In this document: positions 1 through 5,301 of the stretch, in pieces
How the letters are laid out: the number at the start of each line of letters is the position of its first letter
How positions within the stretch are numbered: position 1 is the first letter of the stretch
From: Kosmotogaceae bacterium UBA1373
Lineage (GTDB): Bacteria > Thermotogota > Thermotogae > Petrotogales > Kosmotogaceae
Assembly (NCBI GenBank): GCA_002305955.1
Contig: DBRH01000017.1
Span: 1-14,221 of the forward strand
DNA: 14,221 nt
Direction of reading: 5' to 3'
Notes under the pieces: model-generated
What the model was told of the DNA's origin: nothing
Database searches by the model: none
The model's input: the letters and a program-made list of their open reading frames with translations, nothing else
Program-made: the position numbers and the translations under genes

Positions 1-260
1 GGATAGGCCCCTATATATGGTATATGTAAATGATTCGTCCTCCATACATATATTCTTCTATTGATTTTTGTGCAATTTTGGTTGGATAAATATAAAAAAT
101 TATGATATAAATCCTCGTGAATATAGAAATAACTTGTGCTTATCGCCTATATGAGCCTGATATATGCAAAAAAGAAAACCTTTACCGCACTGATCTGGAT
201 AAAAAGAACAGTATTTCCAATAATAATTGAAAAAAATCTTGGAATTTTTGATTTTTCCAC
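1..260. other. AT-rich upstream region, no gene seen
   Basis: The stretch is strongly AT-rich, with A and T tracts and frequent stops in all frames. I see no gene, RNA gene or convincing terminator in it. A short inverted repeat (TTCCAA at 215-220, TTGGAA at 239-244) lies just before the promoter of the small-peptide array. It could be a regulator site, but it is too short to support a claim. The A/T tracts directly upstream of the -35 box could act as an UP-type element; that is inference. Confidence 0.5.
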
Positions 261-290
261 TTGACATTTGATTATTCTTTGTGATATATT
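261..290 (+). promoter_or_regulatory. Strong sigma-70-type promoter of the small-peptide array
   Basis: A perfect -35 box TTGACA (261-266) is followed after 18 bases by TATATT (285-290). A TGA directly before the -10 box gives the TGn extended -10 signature. Transcription should start near 296-298, leaving a leader of about 35 bases before the first small gene at 332. Together with near-perfect ribosome binding sites and a strong terminator, this points to high expression of the array. Confidence 0.75.
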
Positions 291-331
291 ATGAATGTCG
301 AAGGAAAAAATAACAAAAAGGGGGTGAGGAA

Positions 332-424
332 ATGAGAAAAGTTAAAGACCCGGCGTCGATCGAGAGAGAGATCCAGAAGTTCAAGATCAAAGTACAGAAA
401 GAAGCCTTCCCACATTATCTGTAA
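332..424 (+). CDS. Small basic peptide A of tandem array, 30 aa, unknown function
   Basis: This is the first gene of the array. ATG 332 follows the ribosome binding sequence GGGGGTGAGG (320-329), and the frame ends with TAA at 422-424. The peptide has eight Lys/Arg against four Asp/Glu (net about +4) and no signal peptide or membrane segment. Its centre, IEREIQKFKIKVQKEAF, has the spacing of an amphipathic helix. The acidic/hydrophobic/basic pattern aligns with the cores of the four following peptides, though it is the most diverged copy and lacks the C-terminal PRF found in C and D. Its stop codon overlaps the A-tract of the next ribosome binding site, leaving a gap of only 15 bases. I do not recognise the family. 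That it is translated is inferred from the binding site, the position after the promoter and the similarity to its neighbours. Confidence 0.65.
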   Translation: MRKVKDPASIEREIQKFKIKVQKEAFPHYL

Positions 425-439
425 AAGGAGGTGAGGAAG

Positions 440-541
440 ATGAACAAGAGAGAGAAGAAAGTGCACTACCATGAAATGGATCGTTATGTAGAAATCGCGA
501 AAGAAGATTCTTTAAGGGCAAGAATGATGAACATCAGATGA
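440..541 (+). CDS. Small basic peptide B of tandem array, 33 aa, unknown function
   Basis: The ribosome binding site AAAAGGAGGTGA (423-434) is a near-perfect complement of the 16S rRNA tail, with 5 bases to ATG 440. The peptide starts MNKREKK, almost the same as the MSKREKK of peptide C. Its core MDRYVEIAKEDSLRARMM matches the IDKLIESEKDSALSNLM of C position by position. It has nine Lys/Arg and six Asp/Glu (net about +3) and no hydrophobic segment. It ends in NIR where C and D end in PRF. The shared start, shared core and equal length argue that B and C arose by duplication. Function is unknown. Confidence 0.72.
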   Translation: MNKREKKVHYHEMDRYVEIAKEDSLRARMMNIR

Positions 542-568
542 GAAAGAGCTAAAAGGAGGAGAAGGGTC

Positions 569-670
569 ATGTCTAAGAGAGAGAAGAAGAGTTTCAGAGC
601 AATTGACAAGTTGATCGAGAGCGAAAAGGACAGCGCGTTGAGCAACCTGATGATCAATCCGAGATTCTGA
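569..670 (+). CDS. Small basic peptide C of tandem array, 33 aa, unknown function
   Basis: AAAAGGAGGA (551-560) lies 8 bases before ATG 569. The peptide has an MSKREKK head, a core AIDKLIESEKDSALSNLM and the C-terminus INPRF. Net charge is about +3. The last 12 residues, SALSNLMINPRF, match SAYSSLMVSPRF of peptide D at eight of twelve positions, while the head matches peptide B. C is therefore the link that shows all these frames to be one family. The core could form a single amphipathic helix. No signal peptide, cysteine or membrane segment is present, so a membrane toxin or an exported pheromone is unlikely. Function is unknown. Confidence 0.75.
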   Translation: MSKREKKSFRAIDKLIESEKDSALSNLMINPRF

Positions 671-701
671 GAAGAGAACACAAATAAAAGGAGGAGAAAA
701 T

Positions 702-794
702 ATGAGAAAGAGAAGTTTGAAGGATATCGACAGAATGGTTTTTAAGGTAAGAGAAAGTGCGTACAGCAGTCTGATGGTAAGCCCCAGGTTCTGA
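702..794 (+). CDS. Small basic peptide D of tandem array, 30 aa, unknown function
   Basis: AAAAGGAGGA (686-695) lies 6 bases before ATG 702. The peptide begins MRKRSLKDIDRMVFKVRES and ends SSLMVSPRF. It is the most basic member, with eight Lys/Arg against three Asp/Glu. Relative to C it lacks about three residues in the basic head but keeps the ID-basic-hydrophobic core and the PRF end. The gap to the previous gene is 31 bases. Conservation of the C-terminal PRF between C and D at protein level, through different DNA words, supports coding rather than a simple DNA repeat. Function is unknown. Confidence 0.74.
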   Translation: MRKRSLKDIDRMVFKVRESAYSSLMVSPRF

Positions 795-819
795 TATTAC
801 AGAAAAGGAGGTGTGTGCG

Positions 820-918
820 ATGATAAGAAGAATAAGAAATCTGGCAGACGTGGACATATTGATCGAGAAAGTGAAGATCGATGCGATTAAGAGATACATG
901 TCCTCGCCCCACAGCTGA
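820..918 (+). CDS. Small basic peptide E of tandem array, 32 aa, unknown function
   Basis: AAAAGGAGGT (803-812) lies 7 bases before ATG 820. The peptide has an arginine-rich head (MIRRIRNL), a core DVDILIEKVKIDAIKRYM that follows the same D-x-x-I-x-x-x-K-x-D-A pattern as peptides C and D, and the end SSPHS, in which SSP echoes the VSP of D. Net charge is about +3. The 3' end of the gene (902-908) can pair with 925-931, which covers the possible ribosome binding site of the ten-residue frame that follows. Function is unknown. Confidence 0.7.
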   Translation: MIRRIRNLADVDILIEKVKIDAIKRYMSSPHS

Positions 919-931
919 TTAGAAGGCGAGG
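902..931 (+). promoter_or_regulatory. Hairpin pairing the end of gene E with the next ribosome binding site
   Basis: CCTCGCC (902-908) and GGCGAGG (925-931) form a seven-pair GC-rich stem with a 16-base loop that contains the stop codon of gene E (916-918). A ribosome finishing gene E would cover the left arm and free the right arm. This could couple translation of the short following frame to gene E, or simply stabilise the message. Confidence 0.4.
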
Positions 932-939
932 CGTGTGAA

Positions 940-972
940 TTGAAAAAATCAAACAAGAGTATTATCAGATAA
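940..972 (+). CDS. Possible 10-aa peptide F (TTG start) at the end of the array
   Basis: A TTG at 940 follows the purine-rich AAGGCGAGG (923-931) by 8 bases and opens a frame MKKSNKSIIR that ends with TAA at 970-972, just before the terminator. It is basic like the others but far shorter, and it lacks the family core. The binding site is weaker and would be paired in a hairpin with the end of gene E. It may be a decayed sixth copy or simply the untranslated tail of the message. Confidence 0.25.
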   Translation: MKKSNKSIIR

Positions 973-974
973 AC

Positions 975-1017
975 GAAGACCCTTTTTCCATAACTTTCTA
1001 GAGGGTCTTCTTTTTTT
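975..1017 (+). terminator. Rho-independent terminator of the small-peptide array
   Basis: GAAGACCCT (975-983) pairs perfectly with AGGGTCTTC (1002-1010) and is followed directly by seven T (1011-1017). This is a textbook intrinsic terminator. It closes a transcript of about 720 bases that starts near 297, so the small genes form one self-contained unit. Confidence 0.9.
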
Positions 1018-1041
1018 GGAGACATTGTGGAAAGATATGGA

Positions 1042-1074
1042 TATACTGGTACAGAGGACGGCCTCTAGAGGCCG
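1042..1074 (+). promoter_or_regulatory. Possible promoter and 16-bp palindrome before the zinc-ribbon gene
   Basis: TATACT (1042-1047) is a good -10 box, but no clear -35 box lies upstream. Just after the likely start site is a perfect 16-bp palindrome, CGGCCTCTAGAGGCCG (1059-1074). In RNA it would form a six-pair GC stem with a CTAG loop, followed by GTGTTTT. It could be an operator, a 5' stabilising hairpin or a weak attenuator; sequence alone does not decide. Confidence 0.35.
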
Positions 1075-1122
1075 GTGTTTTGTCTGTACCGTTTTCGATA
1101 TTTCATGAAAGGAGTTCGGGAT

Positions 1123-1641
1123 ATGTCTGTTAGCGGAAAAAACAGTAGCATGAGAAGTATTTTGAGGGTTGCAGGCCCACTCCTTATTTTTATAGGTGTG
1201 GTCATCCTTATAATTGCCATGGTAGATTTCTTCAGCGCTTTCGGCTCGTTCGGGCAGCCGAATAAGTTCTACCTCTTCTTCCTGGCGATCCCTTTTATCT
1301 TTCTGGGAGCTATCGCGACCAGTTACGGTTTCATGGGAGCCGTGGCAAGGTACAAAGCCAACGAGCTTGCGCCGGTGGCTAAAGACACTATTAACTATAT
1401 GGCCGAAGGAACAAAGGATGGTGTCAAGACTATCGCAAGATCTATAAAGGAAGGGATTTCCGGGTCCGAAGAGTCAAAGGTCGTATGTCAAAAATGCGGA
1501 ACCGGGAACGCTCCGGATTCGAGATTCTGCAAAAACTGCGGCGCAACTCTGAGAAAAGACAAGAAATGCCCCGATTGTGGCGAGCAGAACGATTCTGATG
1601 CCAGATTCTGCGACAACTGCGGTTTTAAATTCCCCGTTTGA
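1123..1641 (+). CDS. Membrane protein with double zinc ribbon, 172 aa
   Basis: ATG 1123 is chosen because AAAGGAG lies 8 bases upstream. A longer frame from 1075 would begin inside the palindrome without a binding site. Residues about 14-36 and 49-72 are hydrophobic and should form two membrane helices. A helical linker (about 75-112) follows, then two zinc ribbons with CxxC pairs at C122/C125 and C136/C139 and at C149/C152 and C163/C166. Both ribbons share the SRFC/ARFC-x-NCG pattern typical of the zinc_ribbon_2/DZR type. The ribbons probably sit in the cytoplasm and bind a protein or nucleic acid partner; that is inference. nagA starts 39 bases downstream, so the two are probably co-transcribed. 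The function is unknown. Confidence 0.85.
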   Translation: MSVSGKNSSMRSILRVAGPLLIFIGVVILIIAMVDFFSAFGSFGQPNKFYLFFLAIPFIFLGAIATSYGFMGAVARYKANELAPVAKDTINYMAEGTKDGVKTIARSIKEGISGSEESKVVCQKCGTGNAPDSRFCKNCGATLRKDKKCPDCGEQNDSDARFCDNCGFKFPV

Positions 1642-1680
1642 ATGTGATAATTGATTGAGCAGGAAAGGGGGAATTTCCAG

Positions 1681-2784
1681 ATGGAGTTGAAAAACGTTCT
1701 TGTCGTCGATCCGGTTGACGGAGAATATACTGCCAATGTAAGAATTTCTGGCAACAAGATAGAGTCCGTTGACAGAACTCACGGCAATCCCAGGTTGATA
1801 ATGATGCCGGGGTTCGTTGACACCCATTCGCACGGCGCGGCCGGAGTCAACAGTATGAAGATGGATCATATCGGCCTCGAGAAATGGGAGGAGTTTCTCT
1901 ATCCTCACGGGGTCACGTTTCTTCTTCCGAGTACGGTCTCGGCTTTAAAGAAAGATATGTTGAGAGTGGCTAATCTCGTTTCCTCCTACATGGAAGAGAA
2001 GGCCAGAACGTCTATCAGGGGAGTGCACTACGAGGGACCGTATATAAACGTCAAGAAGAAGGGCGCTCAGAATCCCGAAACTATAAGACCGGCAACACCG
2101 AAAGAGTTGAGAGAGATCCTCACAGACGACGTGATTCTGGTAACCATGGCTCCGGAGATAGACGGTTTCTTCGAGGCGCTGGCGGAGATGAAGATGCAGG
2201 ACGTAGTCGTTTCGATGGGTCACACCGATGCCACCTTTGCCCAGATAAATAAAGCTTTCGAGGCCGGTTGCGACAGGATGACGCACTTCCCCAACGGCAT
2301 GAACACACTCCACCACAGAGAGGTGGGCTGCGTCGGCGCCGGCCTAATGCTCCCGCTCAAGCTCGAGATGATTGTCGACGGATTTCACACCGCGCCGGAG
2401 TTCGTAAGGCTGGTCTATGTTATCAGGGGGACCGACAATATAATCCTCGTTACCGATTCTATAGACGCGACGGGACTGGAAGACGGCATCTACGACCTCG
2501 GCGGGTTGAGAGTGACCGTGAATGAAGGGAAAGCGACCCTCGATGACGGAACGATAGCCGGCAGTACGCTCGTTCTCGATCAGGCCGTCCGCAATTTCCG
2601 AAAGTGGACCGGGTGTTCGCTGGTTGAATTGGCCAGAGTTTCTTCTTACAACGCTCTGACCAACCTCGGAGTCAGAAACAGAGGGAGAATAAAGGAAGGC
2701 TATCTCGCGGATCTCGTTATAATGGATAGTGAACTGAACGTAGTTGAGACGATTCTGGCAGGCAAGTCAGTATATAAATCGTGA
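1681..2784 (+). CDS. nagA: N-acetylglucosamine-6-phosphate deacetylase
   Basis: The enzyme removes the acetyl group of GlcNAc-6-P in the cytoplasm, giving GlcN-6-P for glycolysis or cell wall recycling. The protein has 367 residues, close to the usual 380. The amidohydrolase signatures are visible: H49 and H51 in PGFVDTHSHG, the metal-bridging E118 in HYEGPYIN, H181 in MGHTDAT, H202 in THFPNGMN, the HHRE segment near 211-214, and the catalytic D259 in ILVTDS. The C-terminal strand KEGYLADLVIMD completes the small beta domain. ATG 1681 is chosen because AGGAAAGGGGG precedes it by about 9 bases; a TTG at 1651 would add ten residues of poor family fit. The next gene follows after only 10 bases. 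No nagB is present here. Confidence 0.93.
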   Translation: MELKNVLVVDPVDGEYTANVRISGNKIESVDRTHGNPRLIMMPGFVDTHSHGAAGVNSMKMDHIGLEKWEEFLYPHGVTFLLPSTVSALKKDMLRVANLVSSYMEEKARTSIRGVHYEGPYINVKKKGAQNPETIRPATPKELREILTDDVILVTMAPEIDGFFEALAEMKMQDVVVSMGHTDATFAQINKAFEAGCDRMTHFPNGMNTLHHREVGCVGAGLMLPLKLEMIVDGFHTAPEFVRLVYVIRGTDNIILVTDSIDATGLEDGIYDLGGLRVTVNEGKATLDDGTIAGSTLVLDQAVRNFRKWTGCSLVELARVSSYNALTNLGVRNRGRIKEGYLADLVIMDSELNVVETILAGKSVYKS

Positions 2785-2794
2785 GGGGTGCGTG

Positions 2795-3064
2795 ATGAAA
2801 TTCAACGAGAAAACTATAATGGCTATCATGGTTGACAACAGGAAAGAAGAGGCCGTACAGGTTCAGAAAGTACTGACAGGATGGGGCTGTCTTATCAAGA
2901 CACGCCTGGGCATACACGACGGCGTTCTCGATAGCTGCTCCAATTATGGGCTCATCATTCTCGAGCTGGTGGGTGAAAGGGAGAAACACGAAGAGCTGAT
3001 GAATAAGCTCAACGTTCTTCCAGGCGTGCAGGCCAAGTATTTGAGCCTCGAGCTGGAGGAATAG
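2795..3064 (+). CDS. TM1266-like ACT-domain protein (putative iron-only hydrogenase system regulator family)
   Basis: The 89-residue protein has the pattern of the small ACT-fold family typified by Thermotoga maritima TM1266. It starts with a strand (TIMAIMVDNR), followed by a helix (EAVQVQKVLTGWG), the strand LIKTRLGIHD, a central strand GLIILELVG, a second helix (HEELMNKLNVLPGVQ) and a final strand AKYLSLE. Family members are often annotated as regulators of the iron-only hydrogenase system because they can lie near hydrogenase maturation genes; direct evidence for that role is thin. ATG 2795 follows GAGGGGTG. The gene begins 10 bases after nagA ends, so it is likely translated from the same message. 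No hydrogenase gene is nearby, and the link with nagA is unexplained. Confidence 0.82.
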   Translation: MKFNEKTIMAIMVDNRKEEAVQVQKVLTGWGCLIKTRLGIHDGVLDSCSNYGLIILELVGEREKHEELMNKLNVLPGVQAKYLSLELEE

Positions 3065-3080
3065 GGGCGGAAGAGCATTT

Positions 3081-3127
3081 AAAAGGTACACCTTCGGCTG
3101 AATACCCCCGGTGTACCTTTTTATTCT
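3081..3127. terminator. Bidirectional terminator between convergent genes
   Basis: AAAAGGTACACC (3081-3092) pairs over 12 bases with GGTGTACCTTTT (3110-3121). On the plus strand the stem runs into a T-rich tail (3118-3127). On the minus strand it ends in TTTTAAAT. It therefore serves the nagA operon and, at lower strength, the sulfatase gene that converges on it. Confidence 0.88.
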
Positions 3128-3184
3128 TTTCTCTATCTAGAATTTCGTGGATTACCGTGCTTTGCAAAGTGTCTTTCCGGTTTT

Positions 3185-4801
3185 TCAGCGAACCAGCCCC
3201 AGGAATACCTCCACTGCAGGCGGGTATTGCTTCAGTGTAGCGAAGTGTTTGTGTATAGCCGCCAGGAAGAGATCGGTGTACACCAGCTTTCTTATGGAAA
3301 CGTTATGTTCTTCTTTGGGATCGAGATAAAGATTGTACATGTGGTAGTAGGCGAACATGTCGAGACTGCCTGTGAACCCGCCGGGGTTTACCGAGCCGGG
3401 TTCATCGTCGGCTTCGGCAAGTGTCATGTACTTGTATTCCGCCATCCTCACGGCTGAGAAGTAGTTCATCAGCCAGTAGTAGATGTACTTTCTGTTCGAG
3501 AGCCCATCCTTCGCGAGCAGGAAGGAGGTCTGGTCGATTCCGTCGATATATCTGTCGGTGGGCATTAGATCTTGCGCCCCGGCCAGCGTCAGAGAGGTGT
3601 TGAATATGTCAGCAAGATCGAACAGTCCGTCGGAGACGCGCCCGGGCTCTATCATTCCTTTCCAGTACAGTATTCCAGGAACCCTTACGCCACCCTCCCA
3701 GGTAGTTCCCTTGGCCCCTCTGAAGGGTGAGTAAGCGCTGTCTGGCCAGGCTTCCATTTCCGGCCCGTTGTCGGAAGCGATGAATATCAGAGTATTTTCC
3801 AGCTGACCGGTTTCTTCTAGAGCCTTGACGAGACGGCCGAGTATATCGTCCAGTTCTACAATTGTGTCCTTGTAGCGCTGTTTAGCCGGCGATTTTCCTA
3901 GGTACTCTTCGGGAGGATAATTATCGAAGTGCGCGCCCCTGGTACCGTGGTACAGGAAGAAAGGCTGGTCGCTGTCGGCCATCTCTTTTATGAAGTTGAC
4001 CGAGAAATCCGCCCAGTTCTGATCCAGGTAAGTGAGCACGTCAATATCTATCTCGGCTATTCGCTCGAGTTCGCCGTTCTTCGATGCCTGCACCCAGTAT
4101 TTCTCGAAGGCAAAATCTCGCATCATCTGGGTGCGCCCTTCGCTCAGGGCGATTTCGGGATAGAAATCGATATCGCGCCACTCCGTGTACATGTCCGAGA
4201 CGCTCAGAAAGCCGGTGAAATGATCGAAACCGACGTTTTGGGGCTGTGATGCTAGATTTTCACCCAGATGCCACTTACCGACGGCCTGTGTAACGTATCC
4301 AGCTTCGCTCAGAAGTTCTGCGAGTGTTATGGAATCTCCCAATCCTCCCGGTTCGTTGTACAACGACGGTCTGAGAATTCCATGTCTCACGGGGAGTTGT
4401 CCGGTCAGCAAGGTGGCTCTGGTCGGCGAAGAAGAAGGCTGTGAATAGGCCGAAGTCAACATGAGGCCCTCTCTGGCAAGGGCATCCATGTTCGGTGTGG
4501 GTGCTCCGACCATCACACCTCCACCGTAAACTCCGAGATCGCCCCACCCGACGTCATCCATGAGGTAGATCAGAATGTTGGGCTTTTTTCCCGTTCTGCT
4601 TTCAAGCTCGGCGAGTTTGGCGAGGGCTTCTTGCATCTGTTCAGGGTGTGGAATTACTTCCTCCAGGTTTGGCGCGGGTTTAACCGTTTCTTTGGTCATA
4701 ACGTCTTCGTAGTTTGCAGCCAACCCTGTGCTAAAAGTAAGGATACCACCGGTTGCACCGACGAGAAGATTTTTCAGTAGCTTCGCTTTCCCAGGATTCA
4801 C
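3185..4801 (-). CDS. Serine-type sulfatase (arylsulfatase family), probably exported
   Basis: This alkaline-phosphatase-fold sulfatase hydrolyses a sulfate ester. The metal-binding start of the domain is NILIYLMDDVGWGD (D82/D83, numbering from the GTG). The active-site motif is S-S-P-T-R at 124-128, followed by ATLLTGQ; the nucleophile precursor S124 is serine, not cysteine. Also visible are GKWHLG (K176, H178), ASDNGPE (D344, N345) and FRGAKGTTWEGG (K364). Serine-type enzymes depend on a radical-SAM maturase (anSME) to make formylglycine; none is encoded here. The N-terminus (KAKLLKNLLVGATGGILTFSTGLAA) looks like a signal peptide. GTG 4801 is preferred because GAGGGG lies 9 bases upstream; ATG 4810 touches that sequence and adds only three residues. 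The protein has 538 residues. It is divergent from the sugar operon, which hints that it trims a sulfated sugar; the substrate is not readable. Confidence 0.92.
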   Translation of the reverse strand: MNPGKAKLLKNLLVGATGGILTFSTGLAANYEDVMTKETVKPAPNLEEVIPHPEQMQEALAKLAELESRTGKKPNILIYLMDDVGWGDLGVYGGGVMVGAPTPNMDALAREGLMLTSAYSQPSSSPTRATLLTGQLPVRHGILRPSLYNEPGGLGDSITLAELLSEAGYVTQAVGKWHLGENLASQPQNVGFDHFTGFLSVSDMYTEWRDIDFYPEIALSEGRTQMMRDFAFEKYWVQASKNGELERIAEIDIDVLTYLDQNWADFSVNFIKEMADSDQPFFLYHGTRGAHFDNYPPEEYLGKSPAKQRYKDTIVELDDILGRLVKALEETGQLENTLIFIASDNGPEMEAWPDSAYSPFRGAKGTTWEGGVRVPGILYWKGMIEPGRVSDGLFDLADIFNTSLTLAGAQDLMPTDRYIDGIDQTSFLLAKDGLSNRKYIYYWLMNYFSAVRMAEYKYMTLAEADDEPGSVNPGGFTGSLDMFAYYHMYNLYLDPKEEHNVSIRKLVYTDLFLAAIHKHFATLKQYPPAVEVFLGLVR

Positions 4802-5213
4802 AACTATCATCCCCTCTTTTGACGCCTTTTTTCAGGCGATCAAGCAGTTACAAATTATCGTGAATACTCATATAAGCCAGAATGAATCGCTTTTTATTCG
4901 ATAACTACGGGGAGATAAACAGGCCGCAGGTTTTATGAAAGACGGTCAGGGATGCGGTCATGCCAATCAAGCCGACAAAAGAATATTATCACAAAGGCCG
5001 CTCCAAAGACAAAAAATGAGTCACATGATCTCCTTCCGTTTCATTATCGAATCTTTTTGGCGTATCTCCAGAAGTCTTACGCAAAACGGCTTTTCGGAAA
5101 GATACCGGAACTCCCCCTTGTCAGCGAATTAAAATCTATGAAGAATCGGGCAGCTATCTGCCTTTCTTCGACCGTCATTATCGATAATTCGTCCTGATCA
5201 GGTGCAGCGGGAT

Positions 5214-5243
5214 TTGTTTGTAGAGAAGAGAAGGGTATAGAAT
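5214..5243 (+). promoter_or_regulatory. Probable promoter of the sugar operon
   Basis: TTGTTT (5214-5219) and TAGAAT (5238-5243) are separated by 18 bases and give plausible -35 and -10 boxes. The start of transcription would fall near 5250, directly at the left edge of the palindromic operator. A bound repressor there would block initiation or early elongation. The -35 match is only moderate. Confidence 0.4.
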
Positions 5244-5251
5244 TATTATGG

Positions 5252-5280
5252 TTACTTAAGTAAGTTACATATGTAACTTA
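5252..5280 (+). promoter_or_regulatory. Palindromic operator, candidate site for the SorC-type regulator
   Basis: TAAGTTACATATGTAACTTA (5261-5280) is a perfect 20-bp palindrome. It overlaps a second perfect palindrome, TTACTTAAGTAA (5252-5263). The unit GTTACTTA/TAAGTTAC/GTAACTTA thus occurs three times in 30 bases, enough for a dimer plus a neighbouring half-site. The site lies between the probable -10 box and the ribosome binding site of the binding-protein gene. Assigning it to the regulator encoded at 8320 is inference from operon membership. Confidence 0.7.
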
Positions 5281-5301
5281 CCGAAAAAGGGAGGTTTTAG
5301 T

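Larger units (their letters stand above)
4802..5301. other. Divergent intergenic region between the sulfatase and sugar-operon genes
   Basis: About 490 bases separate the two divergent genes, and I see no convincing gene here. Two overlapping plus-strand frames between 4935 and 5197 lack ribosome binding sites and recognisable protein features. Besides the operator and promoter near the sugar operon, there are two further perfect palindromes: ATTATCGATAAT (5177-5188) and CCTGATCAGG (5193-5202). The sulfatase promoter must lie around 4840-4930 on the minus strand, but no clear -35/-10 pair stands out. Confidence 0.5.

Noticed and set aside
332..918. CRISPR-like or simple DNA repeat, because AAAAGGAGG recurs about every 120 bases
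   Set aside because: Only the ribosome binding sites recur. Similarity between units is at the protein level with differing DNA, and the unit length far exceeds CRISPR spacing.
332..918. Type I toxin peptides or attenuation leader peptides
   Set aside because: The peptides are highly charged with no membrane segment and no run of one regulatory amino acid, and the array ends at its own terminator rather than before a biosynthetic operon.
272..1025. Several minus-strand open frames of 65-123 codons across the small-peptide array
   Set aside because: They are rich in F, L and S because they read the purine-rich plus strand backwards, have no ribosome binding sites, and run antisense to frames with excellent signals.
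1075..1122. Longer N-terminus for the zinc-ribbon protein
   Set aside because: The extra 16 residues start within the GC palindrome without a binding site, while ATG 1123 has AAAGGAG at proper distance.
4823..4838. Inverted repeat CGCCT...AGGCG before the sulfatase gene
   Set aside because: Only five pairs; it could form a weak leader hairpin but is too short to call an operator or terminator.
4935..5197. Two overlapping plus-strand frames of 65 and 81 codons in the divergent intergenic region
   Set aside because: No ribosome binding site, no recognisable domain, and odd composition; the region is better explained as regulatory DNA.
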